The notes beneath the pieces were generated by a model. That model made no database searches. It had not been told where the DNA came from and saw only the letters and a list, made by a program, of their open reading frames with translations. Below, piece by piece: positions 19,320-27,894 of a DNA stretch of 64,000 nucleotides. How positions within the stretch are numbered: the first letter of the stretch is position 1; every line of letters begins with the position of its first letter. Made by a program: the position numbers and the translations under genes. Origin of the DNA: JAEUMW01 sp963734295 (GTDB taxonomy: Bacteria; Pseudomonadota; Gammaproteobacteria; Burkholderiales; JAEUMW01); contig CAVTGS010000009.1 in NCBI GenBank assembly GCA_963734295.1, forward strand, positions 186,001-250,000. The letters run 5' to 3'.

Positions 19320-21134
19320 ATGCGTCGACGTTACGGTCGCCTGGGTGCGGCGCGCGGCTGGTGCCTGAAGGCGAGCATTGCGGTGCTCGTCGGGGTGGCG
19401 CCGCCCGCGGCAGCGTTCCAGTTTCAAACCGACGATCCGGATTTCTCGGCGAGTTTCGACAATACGGTATCGGTGGGTGCAGCCGTGCGGACACAAGGCC
19501 GCGACCCTGCCCTCATCGGCATCGCGAACGGCGGCACGGCGCGCTCGGTCAACGACGACAACGGCGATCTGAACTGGCCGAAGGGCAGTCTCTTTGCATT
19601 GCCCGTCTACTACACGGGCGAGGTCGAGATGAAGTACCGGAACCTCGATTTCTTCACTCGCTTCGACTACCTTTACGATCAGCGCATCGAGGACAACGAC
19701 AAGCTCGGCGACACGGCCAAGGCGCTCGACGGCAGCGATTTCCGGCTGCTCGATTTTTTCGCCGGCGGGCGGTGGGATCCCACCGGCGACGGGCGGATGC
19801 TGAGCGCGCGGATCGGGCGGCAGGTTCTGAACTGGGGCGAGAGCACGTTCATCCCGAACGGCATCAACACGATCAACCCGATCGATCTCAGGCGGCTGCG
19901 CAGTCCCGGCAGCGAGCTGCGCAACGCGCTGCTCCCGCTCAACACCTTCTGGATGTCGCAGGACATTGCGCCCAACTTCACCCTCGAAGGCTACTACCAG
20001 TTCGAGTGGAGTGCGACGCGGATCGACCCGGCCGGCACCTACTTCTCCTCGAACGATTTCGCTTCGCCCGACGGCGAGTTCGTGTTTACGGGCTTCGGGC
20101 GGCGGCGCGATTTCAATCAGCCGATCGTTCCGCTGGCGGGCGCGACCGCCGGGATCGCGCAGGTGTACGCCCCCATCTCGGGGCAGGTGAACGCGCGGAA
20201 CAGCGGCCAGTTCGGCTTCGCCGCGCGCATCTTCGTTCCGAGCTGGAACAACACCGAGCTCGGTTTCTACGGCCTCAACTACCACAGCCGCATTCCGGTG
20301 GTGTCCGGCGTGCGCGGGACGGCGAGCGCCATCAATGCGCTCGGCACGGCACGCTACTTTCCAGAGTTTCCCGAGAACATCAACCTCTTCGGCCTGAGCT
20401 TCAGCACCCCGGGACCCTGGGGGGTCGCGCTCCAGGGCGAGTATTCCTACCGCCCCAATCAGCCGCTTGCGCTCGCTGGACCCGAGGTGTTGCTGGCCAC
20501 GCTCGGCGCACAGAACAGTATTACCGGTCCCGCGGCGCTTGCGGCGCGAGTGCCGACCGGCACCATCATCCGGGGCTACGATCGGGTCGAGCAGCAGCAG
20601 TTGCAGATGACGGCCACGAAAGCCTTCGGTCCCACCTTCGGCGCGGATCAGCTCACGGTGCTGGGCGAGGTCGGCTTCACCTATCTCGATTTGCCGGGCG
20701 GCGTCTACTTCAACGGACCCGGCGTGTTCCTGCCGGCACCGGGATCGAACACGACGACCTCGTTCGGATCGGTCCAGACCACCGGCTATGCGACGCGCTT
20801 CTCTTGGGGCTATCGGTTCCTCGGGCGCCTCGACTATCCCAACGCCCTGGGTCCGGCCACGGTTTCTCCGCGAATCGCCTTCGGTCAGGACGTCAACGGT
20901 GTCGGCCCCACCTTCAACGACGGAGCCATGTCGCTGACGCTCGGGGTTGGCTTCAATTACCGCCAGAACTGGCAGGCGGATATCGCCTACACGGCGTACT
21001 TCGGTGGCCACCTCATCGCGGGCATCGACACCGCCAATCCTTTCCCGCCTGGGCAGAGCCGCTATTACGCGAGCAGCACCAATCCGCTGCGGGATCGCGA
21101 CTTCATTGCGCTCAGTGTGAGCTACTCGTTCTGA
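19320..21134 (+). CDS. DUF1302 outer-membrane protein
   Basis: A 604-residue predicted beta-barrel with an N-terminal signal peptide ending near PPAAAFQFQ. The sequence has the alternating aromatic pattern of an outer-membrane barrel and ends in SVSYSF, a C-terminal phenylalanine signal for BAM insertion. The conserved DUF1302 core includes GRQVLNWGESTFIPNGINTI near residue 160. DUF1302 and DUF1329 genes travel together in many hydrocarbon- and steroid-using proteobacteria and are thought to handle hydrophobic compounds at the outer membrane. That role is family-level knowledge and is not shown here. The DUF1329 gene follows after about 40 bases. Confidence 0.88.
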   Translation: MRRRYGRLGAARGWCLKASIAVLVGVAPPAAAFQFQTDDPDFSASFDNTVSVGAAVRTQGRDPALIGIANGGTARSVNDDNGDLNWPKGSLFALPVYYTGEVEMKYRNLDFFTRFDYLYDQRIEDNDKLGDTAKALDGSDFRLLDFFAGGRWDPTGDGRMLSARIGRQVLNWGESTFIPNGINTINPIDLRRLRSPGSELRNALLPLNTFWMSQDIAPNFTLEGYYQFEWSATRIDPAGTYFSSNDFASPDGEFVFTGFGRRRDFNQPIVPLAGATAGIAQVYAPISGQVNARNSGQFGFAARIFVPSWNNTELGFYGLNYHSRIPVVSGVRGTASAINALGTARYFPEFPENINLFGLSFSTPGPWGVALQGEYSYRPNQPLALAGPEVLLATLGAQNSITGPAALAARVPTGTIIRGYDRVEQQQLQMTATKAFGPTFGADQLTVLGEVGFTYLDLPGGVYFNGPGVFLPAPGSNTTTSFGSVQTTGYATRFSWGYRFLGRLDYPNALGPATVSPRIAFGQDVNGVGPTFNDGAMSLTLGVGFNYRQNWQADIAYTAYFGGHLIAGIDTANPFPPGQSRYYASSTNPLRDRDFIALSVSYSF

Positions 21135-21174
21135 ATTCCCGGCGGCGCGTGGCCATTTGCGAGGAGACCCGATC

Positions 21175-22530
21175 GTGCAGCGTATGACATCGACGTTGAT
21201 TCCGGGTGCGCTCGCCCTCGCGCTGGCAGCGGGCATGGTTCGCGCCGACGCTTCGCCGGAGGCACTGGGCAAGTCGCTCACGCCCATGGGCGCCGAGAAG
21301 GCGGGCAACGCCGCTGGGACCATCCCCGCCTGGGACGGCGGCCTGACCCAGTGCCCGGCGGGACACCAGCCGGGCGACCACTATCCGAACCCGTTTCCGC
21401 AGGACAAGCCGCTCTTCACGATCGACGCCGCCAACATGGAGAAGTATCAGGCGAACCTGTCGCCAGGGCAGATGGCTCTGCTCAAGAAGTACCCGACCTG
21501 GAAGATGCAGGTCTACCCGACGCGCCGCACGGCCGCGTTTCCCAAGGTGCACTACGACGACACGATGGCCAACGCGACGCGCGCGAAACTCGTGGACGGT
21601 GGCAACGGGGTCACCGGCACGCGCGGCGGGGTGCCGTTTCCGATCCCGAAGAACGGGCACGAGGCGATCTGGAATCATCTCCTGCGGTACCGCGGCGACA
21701 CCTATGCCATGAGCTGGAGCCAGATGCCGGTGACCCGCGATGGCTCCTATACGCCGGTGCGGTTCGAATACGAGTACGACTTCGACTACGGCAATCTGGT
21801 CAAGCCCGCCGACAAGCGCATCGACAACCGGCTCGCCAACTTTCTGCAGAAGGTGACCGCGCCGGCCCGACTCGCTGGCCAGATCCTGCTCATCCACGAG
21901 CCGGTCGATCAGGTGAAGGAGCCCCGGGAAGCATGGACCTACAATCCGGGGCAGCGCCGCGTGCGCCTCGCGCCGCAGGTCGCGTACGACAATCCCGGCA
22001 CTGCCGCCGACGGGTTGCGAACGAACGACGATTTCTTCATGTACGCCGGGGCTACCGACCGCTACGACTGGAAGCTTATCGGCAAGCAGGAGCTCTACGT
22101 GCCCTACAACTCGAACAAACTCACGGGCAACGAGCTCAAGTATTCCGATGTGCTGCGGCCGGGACACCTCAACCCGGATCATCCGCGCTACGAATTGCAT
22201 CGCGTCTGGGTGGTCGAGGCAACGCTCAAGCCCGGGCAGACCCACCTTTACAAGAAGCGCCGCTTCTACATCGACGAGGACAGCTGGGCCGTGCTGGTCA
22301 CCGACAAGTACGACAATCGCGATGAGCTGTGGCGCGTGGCCGAGGCCCACAACATCCAGTTCTGCGACCGGCCCATGTGGTACAACATGATCGAGGTGCA
22401 CCACGACCTGCAGTCGGGTCGGTACCTCGCCATGGGCTTGCGCAACGAAGAGCCCAGGATATTCGAGACCATCAGGCGCGATGCCGCGGATTTCACACCC
22501 GCGGGACTGCGCGGGATCGGCACGCGCTGA
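21175..22530 (+). CDS. DUF1329 periplasmic protein
   Basis: A 451-residue secreted protein with a short signal peptide (ALALALAAGMVRADAS). It is LolB/LolA-like in family descriptions and is the usual partner of DUF1302 proteins. Recognisable blocks are AGTIPAWDGG near residue 46, GGVPFPIPKNGHEAIWNH near residue 152 and YKKRRFYIDEDSWAVL near residue 355. The GTG at 21175 is chosen because GAGGAG at about 21161 is well spaced for it; an ATG three codons later is possible. It probably carries a hydrophobic cargo between the outer-membrane DUF1302 protein and the RND protein encoded downstream (inference). Confidence 0.88.
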   Translation: MQRMTSTLIPGALALALAAGMVRADASPEALGKSLTPMGAEKAGNAAGTIPAWDGGLTQCPAGHQPGDHYPNPFPQDKPLFTIDAANMEKYQANLSPGQMALLKKYPTWKMQVYPTRRTAAFPKVHYDDTMANATRAKLVDGGNGVTGTRGGVPFPIPKNGHEAIWNHLLRYRGDTYAMSWSQMPVTRDGSYTPVRFEYEYDFDYGNLVKPADKRIDNRLANFLQKVTAPARLAGQILLIHEPVDQVKEPREAWTYNPGQRRVRLAPQVAYDNPGTAADGLRTNDDFFMYAGATDRYDWKLIGKQELYVPYNSNKLTGNELKYSDVLRPGHLNPDHPRYELHRVWVVEATLKPGQTHLYKKRRFYIDEDSWAVLVTDKYDNRDELWRVAEAHNIQFCDRPMWYNMIEVHHDLQSGRYLAMGLRNEEPRIFETIRRDAADFTPAGLRGIGTR

Positions 22531-22554
22531 CGGGGCTCCCCTCCGCTGCCCCGC

Positions 22555-23514
22555 GTGCGCCCCGTCAGATCCCGCGTGCGGCGCGCCGCCTTTCTGATCC
22601 TGACCTTCCTTGCTTTTGCCGCCCACGGCGAGTCGCTCCTGCTTCCCGCCGACGCCGCCGCCCGGCCGCGGGTCGATCGACTCCTGTTGCTCGACGCGGC
22701 GCAGGCGGGGTCGCGCATCGTCGCCGTTGGTGAGCGCGGTCGCATCCTGCTCTCGGACGATCAAGGCCGAAGCTGGCGCTATGCCGCCTCGCCCACGGAG
22801 GCGACGCTCACCGCGGTATACTTCGTGGGCGATCGGTTGGGGTGGGCGGTCGGGCACGACGCGACCATCCTGCGCAGTGAGGACGGGGGAAACACCTGGG
22901 AGCAGGTCCACGTCGCCGCCGACGAGAACGCGCCGCTGCTCGACGTCTGGTTCGCCGATGCCGGGTACGGACTCGCGGTCGGCGCCTACGGCCTCGCGCT
23001 CGCGACCAAGGACGGCGGCCGCACCTGGACCAAGCTTCGGCTCGACGCCGGCGATCGCCACTTGAACGCGGTCGCCGGCGGCGGCAACGGGCGCATTTTT
23101 GTCGTCGGCGAGTCCGGCACCCTGCTGCGGTCGGACGATCGCGGGCAAACCTGGACCAGGCTCGCGGCGCCTTACCAAGGCTCGTTCTTCGGCGCACTGG
23201 TTTTGCCCGACGGCAACCCCCTGATCTTCGGCCTGCGCGGCAAGGTCTTCCTCGGCTCGCCCGCCGGCACCTGGCAAGCGGTGGCGTCGGGCACCAGCGC
23301 GTCGCTGCAGGGTGGTCACGTCACGGCACAGGGCGACGTGCTGCTGGCGGGTAACGACGGTGTCGTTCTGGCGGGGCAGGGCGACGGCCGGGCCTTCTCG
23401 CTGCTCCGGTCTGCGGAGCGTGCGCCGATCGCCGCCGTGCTGCCCGGGCCCGGAGCGGAGCTCCTGCTGTTCGGTGAAGGCGGCGTCTCGCGGCTTTCCC
23501 GCAGCGCACCCTGA
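22555..23514 (+). CDS. YCF48/BNR-repeat beta-propeller protein
   Basis: A 319-residue secreted protein made of repeated propeller blades with the sialidase-type Asp-box, for example SDDQGRSWR near residue 66, SEDGGNTWEQV near residue 107, TKDGGRTWTKL near residue 150 and SDDRGQTWTRL near residue 193. It is related to the photosystem II assembly factor YCF48, although no photosynthesis genes are present. The signal peptide is LILTFLAFAAHGES; the start is the GTG at 22555. Proteins of this kind recur between DUF1329 and RND genes, where they probably act as a periplasmic scaffold (inference). Confidence 0.85.
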   Translation: MRPVRSRVRRAAFLILTFLAFAAHGESLLLPADAAARPRVDRLLLLDAAQAGSRIVAVGERGRILLSDDQGRSWRYAASPTEATLTAVYFVGDRLGWAVGHDATILRSEDGGNTWEQVHVAADENAPLLDVWFADAGYGLAVGAYGLALATKDGGRTWTKLRLDAGDRHLNAVAGGGNGRIFVVGESGTLLRSDDRGQTWTRLAAPYQGSFFGALVLPDGNPLIFGLRGKVFLGSPAGTWQAVASGTSASLQGGHVTAQGDVLLAGNDGVVLAGQGDGRAFSLLRSAERAPIAAVLPGPGAELLLFGEGGVSRLSRSAP

Positions 23515-23532
23515 GCACCGGAGACGCGGGCG

Positions 23533-25881
23533 GTGCTGAAGAACGTTCCGACGCGCCGTGGCGGCGTCACCGAGCGCATCGCGGCCTGGATCTTCGGCGC
23601 ACGGCGCGCGCTCCTGGTCGTGTTCGCGGTGGTCACGGCGGCCCTCTGCTACGCTTCGTTGCACCTCCGGGTGGATGCGGGTTTCAACAAGATGATCCCG
23701 CTCGAGCATCCCTACATGAAGGTTTTCACGCAGTATCGGGAGAGCTTCGGCGGCGCCAATCGGGTCATGGTCGCCCTCGCGCCCCGGCACGGCGACATCT
23801 TCACGCCCGCGTTCTTCGATGCGCTCAAGCGGTTGACGGACGACGTGTTCTTCATTCCCGGGGTCGACCGCCCCACGGTGACCTCGCTCTTCACGCCCAA
23901 CGTGCGCTTCATCGAGGTGGTGGAAGAGGGGTTCGCCGGCGGCAACGTGATTCCGGCGGGTTTCACGGGCACGCCGCAGGAGCTCGAAACGGTGCGGGGC
24001 AATGTCGTCAAGTCCGGCAACGTCGGCCGTCTCGTCGCCAACGACTTCCGCGGCGCACTGGTCCGCGCCGAGCTCCTGGAGGTCGACCCCGGCACCGGCA
24101 GGAAGCTCGATTACCAGTCGGTGGCGCGGCAACTCGAAGCACTACGGGCGAAACACGCGTCGCCGGAGATGGACGTACACATTATCGGCTTCGTGAAGGC
24201 GGTGGGCGACATCGCGGACGGCGCGCGCAGCGTCATCGCGTTTTTCGGCGTCGCCTTTATCGTGACGGCGGTGCTCTTCTATCTCTATTCCGATTCGCTG
24301 CGACTGACGGCGCTCGGGCTCACCTGTGCCATGGTGCCGGTGGTGTGGCTCACCGGGATGCTGCCCCTGCTGGGCTACGGGATCGACCCACTCTCGATCC
24401 TGGTGCCGTTTCTGGTTTTCTCGATCGGCGTTTCCCACGCGGTGCAGATGACCAATGCGTGGAAGCTCGAGGTGGTGCAGGGCCGCACGCCGGAGACGGC
24501 GGCGCGCAATGCCTTCCTGAAGCTCTTCGTGCCGGGCGCGGTGGCCCTCGTCACCAATGCCCTCGGCTTCATCGTGATGCTGCACATCGAGATCGAGATC
24601 GTGCGCGAGTTTGCCGTTACCGCGAGCCTCGGCGTGCTGCTCATGATCGTCACCAACAAGGTGCTGCTGCCGGTGATGCTGTCCTACGTCCGACTCGAAC
24701 CGGGGGCGGTCCAGCGAGCGGGGACGCGCGGCGCCTGGACCGACCGGCTGTGGTGGACGCTCGCGGGCGTCGTGCGGCGCGGTCCCGCGCGCGGCGTGCT
24801 CGCGGTGGCGCTGCTGCTGCTCGTCGCGGGTGCGTGGAAAGCGCGCGAGCTGCGCATCGGCGATGTCGGCGCTGGCATCCCGGAGCTCAAGCAGGACGCC
24901 CGTTACAATCGCGACGTGAAGGCCATCACCGACCGTTTCAGCATCGGTGTCGACGTGCTGTCGGTGATCGCGCAGACTCGTGGCGTCGCGGGCGCCTGTA
25001 CCGACTTCGCGGTGATGGACAACATCGATCGCCTCGAGCTCTATCTGCGGCAGGTGGACGGTGTGCAGTCCGTGCTCGCCCTGCCCGGGCTCGCGAAAAT
25101 CATCAACGCGGGCTTCAACGAGGGCAGTCTCAAATGGCGGGCGCTCTCGCGCGTGCCGGGGGTCCTCGCCCAGGCCGTGACACCGGTCGACACCGGGACC
25201 GGCCTGCTCGATCCCGATTGCAGCGCGATGCAGGTGCTCGTCTTCACCCGCGATCATGACGCCGACACGATCTCGCGCATCGTCCGCGCGGTCGAGGACT
25301 ATGCGGCCCGGAACGACACCGACCGCATCCGCTTCCTGCTCGCGAGCGGCAACGTCGGCGTCATGGCGGCGACGAACGTGGCGGTGGCAGCGTCCGAGAA
25401 GACCATGCTGGTGTCGATCTTCGGCGCGGTGATGCTGCTCTGCTGGCTCACCTTCCGGTCGCTCGCCGCGACGCTTTGCATCATCCTGCCGCTCGCGCTC
25501 GTTTCGCTGCTCTGCAATGCGCTGATGGCGAGCCTCGGCATCGGCGTGAAGGTCGCGACGTTGCCGGTGATCGCGCTCGGCGTCGGTGTGGGCGTCGACT
25601 ACGGCATCTATCTTTACGAGCGCTTCCAGCATGCACTGCGCGAGCAGGGCGCATCGCTGCGGGAGGCGTTCCACGATGCGCTGCGCCAGCGCGGCACGGC
25701 CGCCGTCTTCACCGCTGTCACCATGAGCGTGGGGGTGGGTACGTGGGCGTTCTCCGACCTCAAGTTCCAGGCGGACATGGGGATTCTGCTCGCCTTCATG
25801 TTCCTCGTGAACATGCTGGGCGCGGTGCTGCTGCTGCCCGCGCTGGCAGCGTACCTGGTGCCGGCGAAGCGCGACGAATAG
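23533..25881 (+). CDS. RND/MMPL superfamily exporter
   Basis: A 782-residue inner-membrane transporter of the MMPL type. It has one N-terminal membrane helix, a periplasmic domain, a bundle of helices at about residues 235-400, a second periplasmic domain, then a second bundle at about 615-775, i.e. the two-fold RND repeat. ISVGVSHAVQMTN-type sequence near residue 300 and ALGVGVGVDYGIYLYERF near residue 680 are the paired TM4/TM10-region segments typical of the family. The GTG start lies 18 bases after the YCF48 gene. Likely moves a lipid or hydrophobic small molecule, powered by proton flux. Confidence 0.88.
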   Translation: MLKNVPTRRGGVTERIAAWIFGARRALLVVFAVVTAALCYASLHLRVDAGFNKMIPLEHPYMKVFTQYRESFGGANRVMVALAPRHGDIFTPAFFDALKRLTDDVFFIPGVDRPTVTSLFTPNVRFIEVVEEGFAGGNVIPAGFTGTPQELETVRGNVVKSGNVGRLVANDFRGALVRAELLEVDPGTGRKLDYQSVARQLEALRAKHASPEMDVHIIGFVKAVGDIADGARSVIAFFGVAFIVTAVLFYLYSDSLRLTALGLTCAMVPVVWLTGMLPLLGYGIDPLSILVPFLVFSIGVSHAVQMTNAWKLEVVQGRTPETAARNAFLKLFVPGAVALVTNALGFIVMLHIEIEIVREFAVTASLGVLLMIVTNKVLLPVMLSYVRLEPGAVQRAGTRGAWTDRLWWTLAGVVRRGPARGVLAVALLLLVAGAWKARELRIGDVGAGIPELKQDARYNRDVKAITDRFSIGVDVLSVIAQTRGVAGACTDFAVMDNIDRLELYLRQVDGVQSVLALPGLAKIINAGFNEGSLKWRALSRVPGVLAQAVTPVDTGTGLLDPDCSAMQVLVFTRDHDADTISRIVRAVEDYAARNDTDRIRFLLASGNVGVMAATNVAVAASEKTMLVSIFGAVMLLCWLTFRSLAATLCIILPLALVSLLCNALMASLGIGVKVATLPVIALGVGVGVDYGIYLYERFQHALREQGASLREAFHDALRQRGTAAVFTAVTMSVGVGTWAFSDLKFQADMGILLAFMFLVNMLGAVLLLPALAAYLVPAKRDE

Positions 25882-25891
25882 GGGCCGAAGC

Positions 25892-26302
25892 ATGACCGCG
25901 GCGATGCGTCACCTGTGGAGGGAAGTACTGCGCGTGCCTTTCAGCGACATGGATACGCTCGGCCACGCGAGCCATCTCGCCTACTTCCGTTACATGCAGG
26001 AGGCGCGCGTGGCGTGGGTACGTTCGCTGGCGGAGCGGTTGCCCCCAGGGCAGGCACCCGTGGTCGTCGCGGCGAGCTGCAACTACTTCTCCCCGCTCGT
26101 GTATCCGGCGACGCTCGAGATCGAGATGACGGGCGGCGAAGCGGGGCGAAGCAGCTTCGTGCTGCGCTACGAGATGCGTGCGGGCGGTGCAGACCCGGTG
26201 GCGACCGGGGCGACGAAAATGGTCTGGCTCGACCTCGCCGCGAAGCGCTCGGCGGCGTTGCCGGATGTCGTCAGGGGCCTGCTCGCGCCTCGCAACGGAT
26301 GA
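25892..26302 (+). CDS. hotdog-fold acyl-CoA thioesterase (4HBT / YbgC-FadM type)
   Basis: A 136-residue thioesterase expected to hydrolyse acyl-CoA in the cytoplasm. The active-site helix region FSDMDTLGHASHLAYFRYMQ begins near residue 17 and carries the catalytic aspartate of the D-x-D-x-x-G-H pattern. It starts 11 bases after the RND gene and closes that operon, hinting that the transported compound is an acyl derivative (inference). Its last 32 bases overlap, tail to tail, the reverse-strand SDR gene. Confidence 0.85.
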   Translation: MTAAMRHLWREVLRVPFSDMDTLGHASHLAYFRYMQEARVAWVRSLAERLPPGQAPVVVAASCNYFSPLVYPATLEIEMTGGEAGRSSFVLRYEMRAGGADPVATGATKMVWLDLAAKRSAALPDVVRGLLAPRNG

Positions 26303-27047
26303 TCTCGCCGCTGCGCCCGGCGCTCGCCGGTCCGATGAAATAGAGATACCAGGGCATCAGCCGCTCGGCGGTGGGCAGGGCGTCGGGGGCCTCGGCCGGA
26401 TGGCTGCGCGCGCGCTGCGGCGAGCGTACCGGACCCGGGACCAGCAGGTTGATCCGCAACTGCGGATGTTGCGCCCATTCCTCGGACTGGATCTTCACGA
26501 GGGCGGCGAGCCCCGCCTTGGACGTTGCGAATGCCCCCCAGAACGCGGCCGGCGCGAGGCCGTGGGTTTCCCCGGTGAGGATCACGGCCGCGTCGGGGGC
26601 CGCGGCGAGCAGCGGTGCGCAGGCCCGATTGAGGCTCGCGGGCGCGGCGAGGTTGACCCGCAGTGCCGCGAGCCAGTGCTCCAGCGTGAGGTCGGTGAGC
26701 CGCTTCAGTCCATCGAACAGCACCGCGCTGTGCAGGATGCCGTCGAGGCGCTGGAGCTCCGCCTCGATGGTGTCGGCAAGCCGCTCGAAGTCGGCGTCGG
26801 TCGCGGCGTGGAGGTCGAGCGGAGCCATCGCCGGCTCGGGGTAGCCAGCCTGCTGGATCGCTTCGTACACCGCTTCGAGCTTGCGCGGCTTCCGCCCCTG
26901 CAGCACGACTGTCGCGCCATGGGCAGCGAACTCGAGCGCCGCGACGCGGCCGATGCCCTGGCCCGCGCCGGTCACGAGGATCACGCGGCCCTGCAGGAGA
27001 TCGCGCGGCGGCTCGTATTGCGGGGGCAAGGTCTGGTCCGGCTGCAT
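26271..27047 (-). CDS. short-chain dehydrogenase/reductase, YciK-like
   Basis: A 258-residue SDR-fold protein. The dinucleotide-binding motif VTGAGQGIGR is near residue 25, and the PGPVRSPQRAR segment after strand 6 matches the YciK group. The catalytic tyrosine of the Y-x-x-x-K motif is replaced by phenylalanine (GAFATSK, near residue 183), and the residue 13 positions upstream that is usually serine is glutamate. NAD(P) binding looks intact but ordinary reductase chemistry is doubtful. It follows hpnD by 19 bases on the same strand, so it is probably the last gene of that operon. Substrate unknown. Confidence 0.82.
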   Translation of the reverse strand: MQPDQTLPPQYEPPRDLLQGRVILVTGAGQGIGRVAALEFAAHGATVVLQGRKPRKLEAVYEAIQQAGYPEPAMAPLDLHAATDADFERLADTIEAELQRLDGILHSAVLFDGLKRLTDLTLEHWLAALRVNLAAPASLNRACAPLLAAAPDAAVILTGETHGLAPAAFWGAFATSKAGLAALVKIQSEEWAQHPQLRINLLVPGPVRSPQRARSHPAEAPDALPTAERLMPWYLYFIGPASAGRSGEIIRCEARAGP

Positions 27048-27066
27048 GCATGTCCTCCGTCGATAC

Positions 27067-27894
27067 TCAAGTGTACCCGCGCCACGCGATCCAGAGCTTG
27101 CGCAGCGGCGTCAAGCTCGTGCGGCGATCCAGCACGCGGCACGCGTCGGCGCGAATCTCGGCGAGCAGCGTACGGGCGATCGCGGCGAGCACGAGCACCG
27201 GGCGCTGCGCCTTGCGATCGACGGCCGGGAAATCGGCCAGAGCCTGGGCGAAGCGGCCCTCGACGCGGTCGATCTGGAGCTCGGCGAGCCTGCGAAAGCC
27301 TTCACCGTAGCGGCAGTGAAGCAGGTCCGCGGGGGCCACGTCGAACCGCCTCATCTCGTCTGCCGGCAGGTAGATGCGGTCGCGCCTGGCGTCGAGGCCC
27401 ACGTCGCGGATGATGCGTGCGACGCGCGTGGCGAGCCCGAGCTCGCGCACGCAGTCGACCGTTCTCGCGTCACGGCGGCCGAGAATCTCGGCCACCAGCT
27501 CGTTCGGCACGGCGCCCATCCGCCAGCAGTAATCCGCGAGCGCGGCGTAATCCGCGTAGCGCGGTGCGGTGAGATCCGCCTCGACCGCCTCGATCATCTC
27601 CAGAAAGCGCGCTTCGGGCAGCCGACCGCTTTCGATCGCCGGCTGGAGGGCGCGTGCAACGGGATGTTGCGGCACACCGCCGTAGAGGGCCGCGAGCTCA
27701 TGCCGCCACCACGCGAGCTTGGCCGCAGCCAAGGCGGGGTCCGAGCATGCCGTCGCGATGTTCTCCACCTCGCGCCGAAAAGCGTGCACGGCAACCACTG
27801 CGCGCCGTTTCTCGGGCGGCAGCCGAAAGACCGCGTAGAAGAGCGACGAGCCCCGTCTCGCGACCGCGTCCGAGCAGTATTCGTCCGGGCTCAT
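27067..27894 (-). CDS. hpnD: HpnD-family (presqualene diphosphate synthase-like) protein with degenerate first Asp motif
   Basis: A 275-residue trans-isoprenyl diphosphate synthase homologue. In hopanoid makers HpnD condenses two farnesyl diphosphates to presqualene diphosphate. The second metal-binding region is good (RIIRDVGLDARRDRIYLP near residue 163) and the C-terminus ends in TPLRKLWIAWRGYT as in other betaproteobacterial HpnD. The first aspartate-rich motif, normally DDVVD after AFCREV, reads ENIAT (AFRREVENIATA near residue 38). The frame is unbroken there, so this is a real substitution. Either activity is altered or the protein has a non-enzymatic role, as in NDUFAF6-like relatives. 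The start at 27894 overlaps the hpnC stop by 4 bases. Confidence 0.82.
   Translation of the reverse strand: MSPDEYCSDAVARRGSSLFYAVFRLPPEKRRAVVAVHAFRREVENIATACSDPALAAAKLAWWRHELAALYGGVPQHPVARALQPAIESGRLPEARFLEMIEAVEADLTAPRYADYAALADYCWRMGAVPNELVAEILGRRDARTVDCVRELGLATRVARIIRDVGLDARRDRIYLPADEMRRFDVAPADLLHCRYGEGFRRLAELQIDRVEGRFAQALADFPAVDRKAQRPVLVLAAIARTLLAEIRADACRVLDRRTSLTPLRKLWIAWRGYT

Noticed and set aside
21112..24132. A 1006-codon reverse-strand open frame across the DUF1329, YCF48 and RND genes
   Set aside because: Long antisense frames are common at this GC content. The translation is rich in Arg, His, Glu and Val with no family motif, while the forward genes are clear.
24142..25893. A 583-codon reverse-strand open frame
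   Set aside because: Antisense shadow of the RND transporter; His/Arg/Glu-rich with no recognisable domain.
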